Shown here piece after piece: positions 51,780 to 61,353 of a stretch of DNA of 64,000 nucleotides (its first letter is position 1; each line of letters starts with the position of its first letter). Below the pieces are notes generated by a model, which ran no database searches, was not told where the DNA came from, and saw only the letters and a list, made by a program, of their open reading frames with translations. The stretch is taken from positions 1 through 64,000 of the forward strand of contig JBFWMF010000001.1 in the NCBI GenBank assembly GCA_050251735.1. The letters run 5' to 3'. The position numbers and the translations under genes are program-made. This DNA is from Desulfitobacterium sp050251735 (GTDB lineage Bacteria; Bacillota; Desulfitobacteriia; Desulfitobacteriales; Desulfitobacteriaceae).

Positions 51780-52859
51780 ATGAATAGCTTTGACAGGGAA
51801 TTTGCAAAAATTCAGGAAGAATATCGTAGTTATGCGGAAAGCGACCCTTTTGAAAGGATTTCCTGTGAGGATACCAGGGTTGTCATTTTTGGAGCAGGCA
51901 ACATTGGCAATGCGGTTGCGGAGAATACAGAGCTGAAAGGAAAGCTTGTGGCCTTCTGTGATAATTATAAATCCGGATACAACGATCGGTTTCATTTGCC
52001 GATTATATCCCCGGCGCAACTGGCATGCGATTATAAAGACTGTGTTGTGATTGTTGCCGTTACTCATCGGTTTAACGATAAAATATACAATCAAGTTATT
52101 GCTATGGGATTTCCGAAAACGAATGTTTTCCGCTTTTACAGCGAATTATACGACATGGATCGGATGAAATGTCATTATGACGGGTATAAGTGGGCGTATG
52201 AGTTCTTTAAGGATGATATTTCAAAAAAAGTTGTCCTAGACAGGATCAGACGCTATTTATTCGATTATGAAATGGATCATTCCCCCTACGAGGAACAGTA
52301 TTTTGAGGAGGAGGTGATCCGATTCACAGACCGGGAGGTTTTTGTGGACGGGGGATGCTCTACAGGCGATACGGCTCTTGAATTTATTAAAAGAATGGAT
52401 GGACGCTATGCGTATATTTACTGTTTTGAACCTGAAGAGGCAAACTTTGAAAAAGCAAAAAACGATTTGGCAAAGTATCGGAACATTGAGCTAATAAAAA
52501 AAGGACTTTGGAACAAGGACGATTTGATGGCATTCGTTTCCGATCGAGGCGCTTCAAAAATAGACGGCAATGGTGGAGAATCTATTTCTGTAACCTCGCT
52601 GGATATTTTTTTTGCCGATAAAACAAAAGAGGAGATGCCGACCTTTATAAAGCTTGATATAGAGGGCTCTGAAAAAAGGGCGATTATTGGTGCCGGAGGG
52701 ATTATAACGAAAATGCATCCCAAGTTAGCTGTCTGCGTGTATCATAAACCGGAAGATATCTATGAACTGCCCCGGCTGATTAGCAGCTATGGGACGTATC
52801 AGTTTAAGCTCCGCCATTATACGAAGGGCAGTTGGGAAACAGTTTTATATGCCGTTTGA
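51780..52859 (+). CDS. FkbM-type methyltransferase with N-terminal Rossmann-like domain
   Basis: A 359-residue two-part protein. Residues about 35-130 look like a nucleotide-binding domain (VVIFGAGNIGNAVAENTELKGKLVAFCDN). Residues about 180-350 are an FkbM SAM-dependent methyltransferase (REVFVDGGCSTGDTALEFI, YCFEPEEANFEKAKNDL, FIKLDIEGSEKRAIIGA). FkbM enzymes O-methylate sugars or polyketides. The same two-part layout recurs at 53563-54738. Confidence 0.88.
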   Translation: MNSFDREFAKIQEEYRSYAESDPFERISCEDTRVVIFGAGNIGNAVAENTELKGKLVAFCDNYKSGYNDRFHLPIISPAQLACDYKDCVVIVAVTHRFNDKIYNQVIAMGFPKTNVFRFYSELYDMDRMKCHYDGYKWAYEFFKDDISKKVVLDRIRRYLFDYEMDHSPYEEQYFEEEVIRFTDREVFVDGGCSTGDTALEFIKRMDGRYAYIYCFEPEEANFEKAKNDLAKYRNIELIKKGLWNKDDLMAFVSDRGASKIDGNGGESISVTSLDIFFADKTKEEMPTFIKLDIEGSEKRAIIGAGGIITKMHPKLAVCVYHKPEDIYELPRLISSYGTYQFKLRHYTKGSWETVLYAV

Positions 52860-52879
52860 CAAATATATCCTGGGGAAAG

Positions 52880-53545
52880 ATGGGAAGGAGAATTTTATTT
52901 TTTGAAGATAACAGCTTCTATCCATCGAGTAAAAAGTGGGGTTCGAACAGAATGGCTGCAGAGATATATAGGATAACCAAAGAAGATGCAAAAGGGAGTG
53001 TCACGACTGCCGGACACGTGTGCTTCGAGCTTGACACCACTGCTTGTGTAGAGCTAAACGCCGATTTAAGCATCGGGCACAATCTGCGCCTTGGTTCCCG
53101 CGCGGAAACCTATTTGAAAATGCGGGAAAAAGCACGCCTGGTCGTGAATGGGTATTTTAAAGTGTTTTACGGCACCAGCATCGAACTTTTTCCCGGGGCG
53201 GTTTTAACACTAGGAAGCGGCTTTCTTAACTCTGACTGCGTGATCGCTTGCGCCGACCGAATTACGATTGGGGATGGCGCGTCCATTGGACGGAAGGTAA
53301 TGATTTATGACAGCGACCATCACGAAATTTTGGATAAGCAGGGGCGGCGAACAAACCCCCCCGCGCCAGTGGAGATCGGGAAGCATGTCTGGATTGGGGC
53401 AGGTGCTGTTATCCTAAAGGGCGTAACGATTGGGGACGGCGCGGTGATTGCGGCGGGGGCGGTGGTCACGCATGACGTGCCGCCAAGATGTATGGCGGCC
53501 GGGAATCCGGCAAAAATCATAAAAGATAATATCGATTGGAAATAA
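52880..53545 (+). CDS. Hexapeptide-repeat (LbH) acyltransferase
   Basis: About 221 residues. The C-terminal half is a left-handed beta-helix of hexapeptide repeats with the trimeric acetyltransferase pattern (RITIGDGASIGRKVMIYDSDHH, then HVWIGAGAVILKGVTIGDGAVIAAGAVVTHDVPP). It likely acetylates a sugar of the surface glycan. ATG 52880 with GGGGAAAG before it; an in-frame start overlapping the previous gene is less likely. G+C-rich 3' half. Confidence 0.88.
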   Translation: MGRRILFFEDNSFYPSSKKWGSNRMAAEIYRITKEDAKGSVTTAGHVCFELDTTACVELNADLSIGHNLRLGSRAETYLKMREKARLVVNGYFKVFYGTSIELFPGAVLTLGSGFLNSDCVIACADRITIGDGASIGRKVMIYDSDHHEILDKQGRRTNPPAPVEIGKHVWIGAGAVILKGVTIGDGAVIAAGAVVTHDVPPRCMAAGNPAKIIKDNIDWK

Positions 53546-53562
53546 AAGCGGAGGTTAAGTGA

Positions 53563-54738
53563 ATGCAAAAGAACATGGCACATAGACAAAATATACAAGC
53601 GCACGCTCTTGCGCGGTTCCCATATGATGTGGATCATAATTTGCTGACTTCGGGATATGCGTCCGGGTTTGCGGATTCGATTGCTAATACTTACAATGCT
53701 CTTGGCGATGAGCAATCGCGCAATTTGTTCAACGCTTCTCTATCTTTTTCCTTAACAAGAAATTTTTCGGTTATGGATGAATACTTTGACCAATATTTGC
53801 CTTCTTACGAAGAGCAGATGCTACCTTTGTTACCAAACATTGTAAACGATCCTAGCGCCAAGCTCTATATCTTTGGAGCGGGAGTGGTTTTTTGGTATGT
53901 ACGCCAGTGTTTGCCTAATATAAAATGGCAGGGAGTAATTGATAATTACTTTGGCAAGAGTGGAGATATACTATGTGGCTTGCCCATCCTGCGTTTTGAT
54001 GAATTTATGGATCAGTACACAGAAAACACTTATATTGGCATTGCTGTCAGCAATTCGAAAGTACGCACTGCCATTCGGGAACAAATAACAAATGCCCATT
54101 TCGACTATGATAAATGTTGTTTTGATCTTGTGCCAATCATGACAGAAGTTAATAAAGTGTGCGAAAGGCAATATTTTGAGTTGCCCCAACTAACTCATTC
54201 TCCAAACGAAACCTTTGTTGATTGCGGCGTTTACGACGGCGCTACCTCAGCAGAATTTATTAGGTGGTGCGATGGAAAATACAAGAGCATATTCGCATTT
54301 GAGCCCGACAAACGCCAATTAAGCTTGATACGCGAAAATTTGCGCAGTGCTCATGATGTGAAGATTTTTGAATACGGTTGCTCGGACAAAACTGAAACGT
54401 TGCCCTTTTTTAGTAATATTCCATCTCAATTTTCAGCGGCTGAAGATAAGCAAAATGCCGGCAATGAGTATATAAAAGTCGCCTGTATGGATGAATTGCT
54501 AAAGGACGAAGAAATAACTTTTATCAAAATGGATATTGAGGGTGCTGAATATAACGCGTTATTAGGAGCGGAACACATTATACGCGAAAACAAACCAAAA
54601 CTTGCGATTTGCGTCTACCACAGGCCAGGCGATATTGTCAAAATACCTCAGCTTATACATAGCTTTCGCAGAGATTATGTCTTCTATTTAAGGCATCCGT
54701 TTTATTCGTCCAGTCAGACTGTGCTTTTTGCTATTTAA
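53563..54738 (+). CDS. FkbM-type methyltransferase with N-terminal Rossmann-like domain (second copy)
   Basis: A 391-residue protein built like the one at 51780. A nucleotide-binding-like segment at about residues 95-170 (KLYIFGAGVVFWYVRQCLPNIKWQGVIDN) precedes an FkbM domain at about 215-385 (ETFVDCGVYDGATSAEFI, FAFEPDKRQLSLIRENL, FIKMDIEGAEYNALLGAEHII). Residues 1-90 are extra. The two copies are diverged, so they are probably separate enzymes rather than a recent duplication. Confidence 0.87.
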   Translation: MQKNMAHRQNIQAHALARFPYDVDHNLLTSGYASGFADSIANTYNALGDEQSRNLFNASLSFSLTRNFSVMDEYFDQYLPSYEEQMLPLLPNIVNDPSAKLYIFGAGVVFWYVRQCLPNIKWQGVIDNYFGKSGDILCGLPILRFDEFMDQYTENTYIGIAVSNSKVRTAIREQITNAHFDYDKCCFDLVPIMTEVNKVCERQYFELPQLTHSPNETFVDCGVYDGATSAEFIRWCDGKYKSIFAFEPDKRQLSLIRENLRSAHDVKIFEYGCSDKTETLPFFSNIPSQFSAAEDKQNAGNEYIKVACMDELLKDEEITFIKMDIEGAEYNALLGAEHIIRENKPKLAICVYHRPGDIVKIPQLIHSFRRDYVFYLRHPFYSSSQTVLFAI

Positions 54739-54751
54739 AGAGGGGTGTATT

Positions 54752-55585
54752 ATGAACGAAAAAATCCATGTAATGAACACCGCGTTGCCCGTTACACTGC
54801 GGTGTAACCTCAAATGTAAACACTGTCTTGAATTCAGTCCGTTTTATAATGATTTAGAAGACTATTCATTATCTGAGATATGCAAATCTATTGATGCATA
54901 TTTCACATTAGTAGACAGCGTTGATAACTTTACTATTGCTGGCGGAGAAGTTTTACTACATAAAGATGTAAAAGCGATCGTGTGTAAAGTAGCGGAGTAT
55001 GCAAATCGGATCAAGAAAATAATATTCACTACCAATGGGACTATATTAATGTCAGATGAACTGATTGAAATCCTCAAACAGATAAAAACCATAGAAGTCA
55101 ACATAAGTGATTATGGTCTTGGACTTTCTGAAAAAGTAAGTGAACTGCGAGATCTTCTATCCGACAAGGGTATTCCTTTGCGTGTTTTCAAATACCATGG
55201 TGACGATATGCACTATGGGGGTTGGATTGACTTTACCGATCATAGATTGAGACGCAGAACTGAAGAAGAATTATTAGACATCGGTGCAAGGTGTGGAAAC
55301 CGTAAGGGTGGTAATTTTATTATTATGCCCGGAGAGCTTTATGTCTGTTTTCGTGTTATAAGAAGAGTCAATTTGGGCGTAATTCCAAAAGATGAGTTGT
55401 CGTTTATAGATATGTATTCCAACAAAAGTATCCAGGAAAAACGAGAGCACATTAGAAGAATCCTTAATGCTTCGTACACGCCCGCATGCGCCTATTGTGT
55501 CGGAAAGCTAAGTGAAGTCGAGCATTGCCAACCTGCGATACAACTGACCGAAGAAGAGCTGGAGCTCGGTATTGAAACATTATAA
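54752..55585 (+). CDS. Radical SAM protein
   Basis: A 277-residue radical SAM enzyme. The cluster motif is CNLKCKHC near residue 19 (C-x3-C-x2-C), followed by the TIAGGEVLLHKDV glycine-rich SAM motif. C-terminal cysteines (ARCGNRKGG, YVCF, CAYCVG, HC) suggest a shortened SPASM-like site for a second cluster. Radical SAM proteins in glycan loci modify sugars or attached groups; the substrate here cannot be read. ATG 54752 with GAGGGG before it. Confidence 0.87.
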   Translation: MNEKIHVMNTALPVTLRCNLKCKHCLEFSPFYNDLEDYSLSEICKSIDAYFTLVDSVDNFTIAGGEVLLHKDVKAIVCKVAEYANRIKKIIFTTNGTILMSDELIEILKQIKTIEVNISDYGLGLSEKVSELRDLLSDKGIPLRVFKYHGDDMHYGGWIDFTDHRLRRRTEEELLDIGARCGNRKGGNFIIMPGELYVCFRVIRRVNLGVIPKDELSFIDMYSNKSIQEKREHIRRILNASYTPACAYCVGKLSEVEHCQPAIQLTEEELELGIETL

Positions 55586-55602
55586 ATGGGAGTAGATAAT
55601 AT

Positions 55603-57108
55603 TTGATTATCATTTTTATCTCCGCGTTCAATGCGGAAAAAACGTTATGCCGTGCGATTGATAGTATTCTCAATCAGACATATGGTGATTTTGCACTTTA
55701 TATACTCGATAATGCTTCATTTGACCAAACAGGGATTATTATGCAAGAATACGCAGCTCACGATAAACGCTTGTATCTGTTAAAAAATGAGGTTAATCGT
55801 CAAGGGTGGAATTCGATAAAGGTCGTTCAACATGCGTTGGAACAATATCAAGATGATTGTTATTTCTGTACACTTGACGCGGACGATGAATATAAACCCG
55901 ACTTTCTTGAAAAGACGCTGAGACTTATGCAGTCGGACAATCTTGACATCGCCGCATGCGGCACACAGTTTATTGCGGAGGAAACCGGCAAACCAATTAA
56001 TCGTACCTATTCCATTCCCAATGACCTGCTTATTTCGCGAAAAGAATTTATTAGACATTTTCCGACATACCTTCAATTCATGTATACTGTATGGGGCAAG
56101 TTATATAAAATGTCGTTGATGCGCAAGTGCAACTTTGATAATGTGACAAGGGTGTCTTATGGTGCAGATACAATTTTTGCTATGGAGGCATTCAGTCATG
56201 CCCGAAGAATCGGTATACTTGGCGGAACGCTACATAATTATTATATTTCGCTCAAATCCGTATCGAATGTATTAGACGATAAGCGAGTAATATCCGATCA
56301 GATTTGCTGCGATTTCGGATTAGAATATCTTCGCAGAGTAGACGCTTCGCTCCCTGAAAATCAAGATCATATCTATTCTGTTTATGCAAACGCGATAAAA
56401 AATACCGCCGGATTAATAGCCCGTTCTCAAATTGATCCCCTAGAGAAACTGCGTAGATTCCGAGATGTTTTTATTCATCCTCATACACAGGAAATCTTAC
56501 GTAGGCCAAGCATTTCCAATCAATACCGGCTGTCGTTACAAGCCGGCGTTCAACAATATATTTTATCAATTCCCGAGGCGCGTACCCAAGAAGGGTTTGA
56601 ATGCCTAGTCGATATTTTTGCGGCAATGCAGAATTTATCCGACCCTATTCCTGCGACAAACTGGTGTGACAACGAGCTTTTTAATTTTCTCATCGCTGTA
56701 CGCATGAAGCATTCGGATCTTAAAGCCGTATCGACTCTTAACAGGCAAATTGAAAAGACTCTTTCCCAATCGCCCTTGCTTACGGGGGTTACCGTAGATG
56801 CCTCTATATTCTTGCGTGATGTTGTCAATGCCGTTTTGCGCAACGACTTAAACGCCGCTCTGGATGAAATTATTCGCTTGCTCGATGTAGAAATACCTTC
56901 CGAATGTGTAGAAGCTTTCATTTTGTTAGGCTCAAACCTATCCGCCGCAATAGAGAACGCAAACGTCTATATTTACTTCAAGAAAATATGGGTGTCCTAT
57001 CTGCTGGACTGTTCACGCGACGTGGAAGCAAGGGAAGAGCTTGATGAGTTCACTCGGATTTTACCTGACGATGAAGATTTTGCCGTACTGAGCAAACGGT
57101 TGAATTGA
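55603..57108 (+). CDS. Family 2 glycosyltransferase with long helical C-terminus
   Basis: A 501-residue protein. The GT-A domain is at residues 1 to about 240 (IIIFISAFNAEKTLCRAIDSILNQTYGDFALYILDNASFD, with the CTLDADDEYKPDF metal motif). The rest is helical without a recognised domain and may bind the acceptor. TTG start with GGGAG about 10 bases upstream. Confidence 0.83.
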   Translation: MIIIFISAFNAEKTLCRAIDSILNQTYGDFALYILDNASFDQTGIIMQEYAAHDKRLYLLKNEVNRQGWNSIKVVQHALEQYQDDCYFCTLDADDEYKPDFLEKTLRLMQSDNLDIAACGTQFIAEETGKPINRTYSIPNDLLISRKEFIRHFPTYLQFMYTVWGKLYKMSLMRKCNFDNVTRVSYGADTIFAMEAFSHARRIGILGGTLHNYYISLKSVSNVLDDKRVISDQICCDFGLEYLRRVDASLPENQDHIYSVYANAIKNTAGLIARSQIDPLEKLRRFRDVFIHPHTQEILRRPSISNQYRLSLQAGVQQYILSIPEARTQEGFECLVDIFAAMQNLSDPIPATNWCDNELFNFLIAVRMKHSDLKAVSTLNRQIEKTLSQSPLLTGVTVDASIFLRDVVNAVLRNDLNAALDEIIRLLDVEIPSECVEAFILLGSNLSAAIENANVYIYFKKIWVSYLLDCSRDVEAREELDEFTRILPDDEDFAVLSKRLN

Positions 57109-57121
57109 CAAAGGCGGTGCA

Positions 57122-58267
57122 ATGATGAAAAAATTTCTTCTCTATGGACATGGCGGCGCGTATAATCATGGAGCGGAGGCCATTGTAAAATGCACGGTCG
57201 GCTTGATAAAACGGAGCTTTCCGAACAAACACATCATTTTATCAACACATTTTAAAGAGCAGGATATCGAGTTCGTCCTGCCGGTGGATGAATATTGTGA
57301 GAGGGATATGCGGTACGCGGAGCTGAATAAGAAGGAAAATGGGAAGTACGATGCGCTCCTGTATAAGCCCACGCTAGACAAGATCGATAAAGATACGGTT
57401 TGCCTGTCGATTGGCGGGGATAATTATTGTTATGACAATTGGCGAAGATGGAAGGTCATTCATGAAGCCGCGCTGGAACGCGGGGCGGTGAGCATATTGT
57501 GGAGTTGCTCTGTAGAACCCTCCATGCTCAATGAGGAAATGGTTGCGACATTAAAATCGCACCATTTGATTACGGCAAGAGAAGCATTGACCTTCTGGGC
57601 CTTGCGGAAAAAGGGACTTCGCAATGTTGTTCCTTGCGCGGACATTGCGTTTTTATTGCATCCGGAAAAATGCGCTCTTCCAGATGGGTTTCAGGCGGAC
57701 AATACCGTTGCTGTTAATATAAGCCCGCTGGTTATCCGCAAAGAAGCTACGGAGGGTATTGTGCTTGCAAACGTCCGGAATTTGATCTGGGAGATTCTTG
57801 TAAACACGGACATGCATATTGTGCTGCTCCCACATGTTTTAATGCCTACCGATAACGATCTTGTACTTCTGCAGGAGGTTTACCAGCAAACGAAACACAC
57901 GGGGCGCGTCAGCATTGTCGGTGAAAAACGCAGCGCGGCAGAATATAAGTATATCATTTCAAAATGTAGGTTCGGCGTCTTTGCGCGAACGCACGCATCG
58001 ATTGCGGCTTATGATTCCTGTGTTCCCTCCCTTATTATCGGCTACTCTGTGAAGTCGGGAGGAATCGCGCAGGATCTAGACGTACCTGACTATGTTCTGC
58101 CCGTGCAAAGCCTGCATGCGGAGGACAGCCTTCTTCTAGCTTTTAACAAAATGATTGCGAACGAAGCGGCGATCAGAAAAACGCTGGAGGATAGAATAGA
58201 CGATTACAGAATCAAGGCGCTCGTGCCAATAGAAGCGAATGATCGGGATAAAGAAGGATCCAAATAA
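57122..58267 (+). CDS. Polysaccharide pyruvyl transferase-like protein
   Basis: A 381-residue protein of the PF04230 type (FLLYGHGGAYNHGAEAIVKCTVGLIKRSFP, LSIGGDNYCYDNWRRW, SILWSCSVEPSML, then FARTHASIAAYDSCVPSLIIGYSVKSGGIAQDL). Such enzymes add pyruvate ketals to sugars using phosphoenolpyruvate. It is the last gene of the glycan cluster. ATG 57122 and 57125 are both possible. Confidence 0.86.
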   Translation: MMKKFLLYGHGGAYNHGAEAIVKCTVGLIKRSFPNKHIILSTHFKEQDIEFVLPVDEYCERDMRYAELNKKENGKYDALLYKPTLDKIDKDTVCLSIGGDNYCYDNWRRWKVIHEAALERGAVSILWSCSVEPSMLNEEMVATLKSHHLITAREALTFWALRKKGLRNVVPCADIAFLLHPEKCALPDGFQADNTVAVNISPLVIRKEATEGIVLANVRNLIWEILVNTDMHIVLLPHVLMPTDNDLVLLQEVYQQTKHTGRVSIVGEKRSAAEYKYIISKCRFGVFARTHASIAAYDSCVPSLIIGYSVKSGGIAQDLDVPDYVLPVQSLHAEDSLLLAFNKMIANEAAIRKTLEDRIDDYRIKALVPIEANDRDKEGSK

Positions 58268-58381
58268 TGTAGCTAATCCCGGTGATGGATTCTAGCTATA
58301 TGATGAAATGTTTTGCTCATGCTACAGCTTTCCAACAATTTTATGAAATGCAAAGTAAAATGAGCGCATTTTTCGTTTAAA

Positions 58382-59645
58382 TTGTCTCAGTATACGGGCA
58401 TCGCGCAGGAAGCCTTAGACGAACTCACTGCTAAGCTGCCTGGATGGCTTAACGATAGTATGGTTGCTATTAATACACAATTGGGAATTAAGTATCCGGA
58501 TAGTCCAATAAAGAGACCTATGCGTGTAGAATATTACTATAACGATATTACTTCGACTGGAGCCTCAATGGGCACGGCTGATGGTGGAGCTACATTAACG
58601 CTTCGAGTCAATGCCGCGAAGGTTTTTGACAGCTCGGGTAATTTGAGGACGGAAGGAATTATAGATACTTTATTAGCTCATGAAATGGTCCATGCTTTAC
58701 AGTTCACGGAGATGCCCTTTAGTAGGGATGGAGTAAATACTGCTGAAGAAAATTGGTTTATCGAGGGTTTGGCCATGACCATTCAAGGTGGAAATCTTTT
58801 TGGCGTAACCGACCATCATGTCAGCATGGGATACCCTTTTGATGGGGATTATCGTTCGGCCTACGAAGCTGTAAAGGTGCTCCATGAGGTTACTGATGGT
58901 GGGATTAATGCAATAATTGACCAGTTAGAAGCTGGAGATACGCTCGATCAAGCTTTATTTGACACCACACAGAATTTTGCTGGGACAGAATTAGATGGTG
59001 TGACAGGAGCTGCTAATTTTACAACTGCATTAGAATTTATAAATTGGTTTAATGCTAATTCGGCTGGTGCAGGGGTTTTAAATACTTATCTGACGGGAAG
59101 CACTGATTTTACGCAAGGATCTGGCGTTATCACAACGGGTGGCACAAAAGGTAGTAGTAGTAACTTAACTCTTGATGAGACAATACCCAATGCTCCGAGT
59201 GTGGACATTCTGGATACGCATTTCACCTTGGACTTCGTTAACTCTGCAGGATCAGTAGGCTTAGGGGAAATAGTTTTTCACGTTGGTGCAAATTCTGGGG
59301 AGAATATATCTTTCCGAAGTTTTGATCTTAGGACGTCTGCATTAGAGCTAGATAGAATAAATATTAAGACGCAGAGTGGGGCCGATGTCGCAATAGGAAC
59401 AATTGACAAAGCTTTCGCTTTGGTAGCAAAGCTATTTTGGGGCTGTTCAAAATAGATTGGAGCATACAATAGTAAATCTGGCCAATTCTGAGGAGAATGT
59501 TACAGCGAGTGAGTCACGTATTCGTGATGTAGATCTAGCAAAGGTGATGAATTTTCAAAAGAACAGCATCCTTAGCCAAGCTGCACAGGCAATGTTGGCT
59601 CAAGCGAACTTCTGACCTCAAAATATTTTGCAATTATTGAATTAA
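58382..59645 (+). pseudogene. Flagellinolysin (protease-bearing flagellin) remnant
   Basis: The main frame (to 59455) encodes a metallopeptidase domain with HEMVH at residues 100-104 and a downstream ENWFIEGLA glutamate (E128), a gluzincin HExxH+E site. It then passes into flagellin-like D1 sequence (EIVFHVGANSGENISF, DVAIGTIDKAFALV). After a frameshift near 59430, the other frame continues as a flagellin C-terminus (GAVQNRLEHTIVNL, ESRIRDVDLAKVMNFQKNSIL) with a TGA at 59613-59615, ending at 59645. The flagellin N-terminal D0/D1 is absent, and no ribosome site precedes 58382. Proteolytic flagellins carry the peptidase in the central variable region; this is a 5'-truncated, frameshifted one. 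Confidence 0.85.
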
Positions 59646-59719
59646 ATAAGATGCCTAACCATCTTAATGAAGATTAATCATATCCCATATTCGTTCTAAA
59701 TATTGTTGTCAAAAGGGCC

Positions 59720-59747
59720 TAAAGTATTTTATGGGACTAGCCGATAT
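59720..59747 (+). promoter_or_regulatory. SigD promoter of the fliD operon
   Basis: TAAA (59720-59723), a 16-bp gap and GCCGATAT (59740-59747): a perfect match to both boxes of the motility sigma consensus, 73 bases upstream of fliD. Confidence 0.85.
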
Positions 59748-59819
59748 TTATTATAGGGAACTAATTTAATTATGAAACAATGATTTCTAAAGTTGCTTTC
59801 AAACGAGGGGGGATTTTCA

Positions 59820-61313
59820 ATGGTGATGCGAAGCTACGGTCTGAGCGGTTCGGGAATGGACATTGATCAAATAGTAAAGGATATGATGGCAGCACGCCGT
59901 ATCCAATATGATAAGGTCTGGCAGAAGAAGACACAGCTGGAGTGGAAAAAAGTAGATTATAATACGATGTACACCTCGCTTCAAGACTTCCGTAGTTCAA
60001 AGGTGTTTAATTTTAAACTGCAAAGCACCTTAATGCCTAAAGCAGTCTCATCAACGGCAGAGAATACAGTCTCGGCTACGGCTAATGCGGATGCGGCCAA
60101 TGTTAGCCATGCGATCAATGTGACCCAGCTTGCCGAGGGTGCCAGAATGACGAGTTCGGACTCCTTAGGAAGTGCGGCCCTCAAGGATACCCTAAGAAGT
60201 CAGTTTAATCTGGATGGATCCGTCCCAAGTACCTTTGATATCGTCCTAGGCAATGGGACTTCGACGCAGAAGATAACTGTCGACACAACCAAAAGTATTA
60301 ATGAATTTGTCAGCAGTATCAATAATTCTGGTCTGGGGATTAAAGCGAATTATGACGCGAATTTGGATCGCTTTTTTATCTATTCGACGGAATCGGGTGC
60401 CGATGCGAAAATTGAATTATCGGGTTTCGAAGGTGACGAGACTGGACGTGATTTGCTTGTTTCAACCTTGAAAATTGGGAACTCTGCTGCTGGAAAGGAT
60501 GCGCTATTTGATTTGGATGGTATGATGAATATTAGCCAATCCAGCAACTCCTTTACCATCTCTGGCGTGACCTATAATCTTAAAGCAGAGGGCTCGGCGA
60601 ATATCGTTGTTGCTGCAGATAATGAAAAGGCCATCACTACTGTGAAGGATTTTGTCAATTCCTATAATGAATTGCTTTCTAAAATCAATGGCGAATTAAA
60701 AGAATCAAAACATTCTACTTTTCTGCCGCTGACCAGTGAGCAGAGAAGAGCTATGGAGGAGTCAGAAATCATCGAGTGGGATAAGAAGGCAAGAAGCGGG
60801 ATGCTCCGTAGGGATAGTGACCTTCAAGATGCGGTATCCAAGATGCGGAATGATATTTCTTCGCCGATCAGTGGACTTACGGGAAAGTATACGAGCCTAG
60901 CATCAATCGGTATCACTACTGGGAATTATTCCGAAGGTGGAAAGCTGCACATCGATGAGACTAAGCTAAAGGAAGCGTTGGAAGCCGATCCGGATGTTAT
61001 CAATAAACTGTTCAGAGCCAGTGGAGAATCTCCAGACCAACAGGGCGTGGCAAATCGTTTGTATGATACCTTAAAGGTATCGATGGACAAGATAAGTGCG
61101 GTAGCTGGCACCAGTAGCGCTATCGAAGGGGATCTAAATAGTAGTCTGGCGAAAAAAATTCGGGACTACAATGACGGTCTCGATCGCATTAATGATCGGT
61201 TAGCCATGGTTGAAGCGCGCTATTATAAACAATTCGATGCCATGGAATCAGCCCTCAATCGGTTATCACAACAAAGTGGCTGGCTGGCGAATATGTTTAG
61301 CTCGGGCGCCTAA
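59820..61313 (+). CDS. fliD: Flagellar cap protein FliD (HAP2)
   Basis: A 497-residue cap protein. The N-terminus is conserved (SGSGMDIDQIVKDMMAARRIQYDKVWQKKTQLEWKKVDY), as are the C-terminal helices (LAKKIRDYNDGLDRINDRLAMVEARYYKQFDAMESALNRLSQQSGWLANMF). It promotes flagellin folding at the filament tip. ATG 59820 has GAGGGGGG before it. It starts the operon fliD-fliS-(fliT-like)-flaG. Confidence 0.95.
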   Translation: MVMRSYGLSGSGMDIDQIVKDMMAARRIQYDKVWQKKTQLEWKKVDYNTMYTSLQDFRSSKVFNFKLQSTLMPKAVSSTAENTVSATANADAANVSHAINVTQLAEGARMTSSDSLGSAALKDTLRSQFNLDGSVPSTFDIVLGNGTSTQKITVDTTKSINEFVSSINNSGLGIKANYDANLDRFFIYSTESGADAKIELSGFEGDETGRDLLVSTLKIGNSAAGKDALFDLDGMMNISQSSNSFTISGVTYNLKAEGSANIVVAADNEKAITTVKDFVNSYNELLSKINGELKESKHSTFLPLTSEQRRAMEESEIIEWDKKARSGMLRRDSDLQDAVSKMRNDISSPISGLTGKYTSLASIGITTGNYSEGGKLHIDETKLKEALEADPDVINKLFRASGESPDQQGVANRLYDTLKVSMDKISAVAGTSSAIEGDLNSSLAKKIRDYNDGLDRINDRLAMVEARYYKQFDAMESALNRLSQQSGWLANMFSSGA

Positions 61314-61353
61314 GCTTCATCATATTTGGAAAATGGAGATGGAAGTGAAAAAT

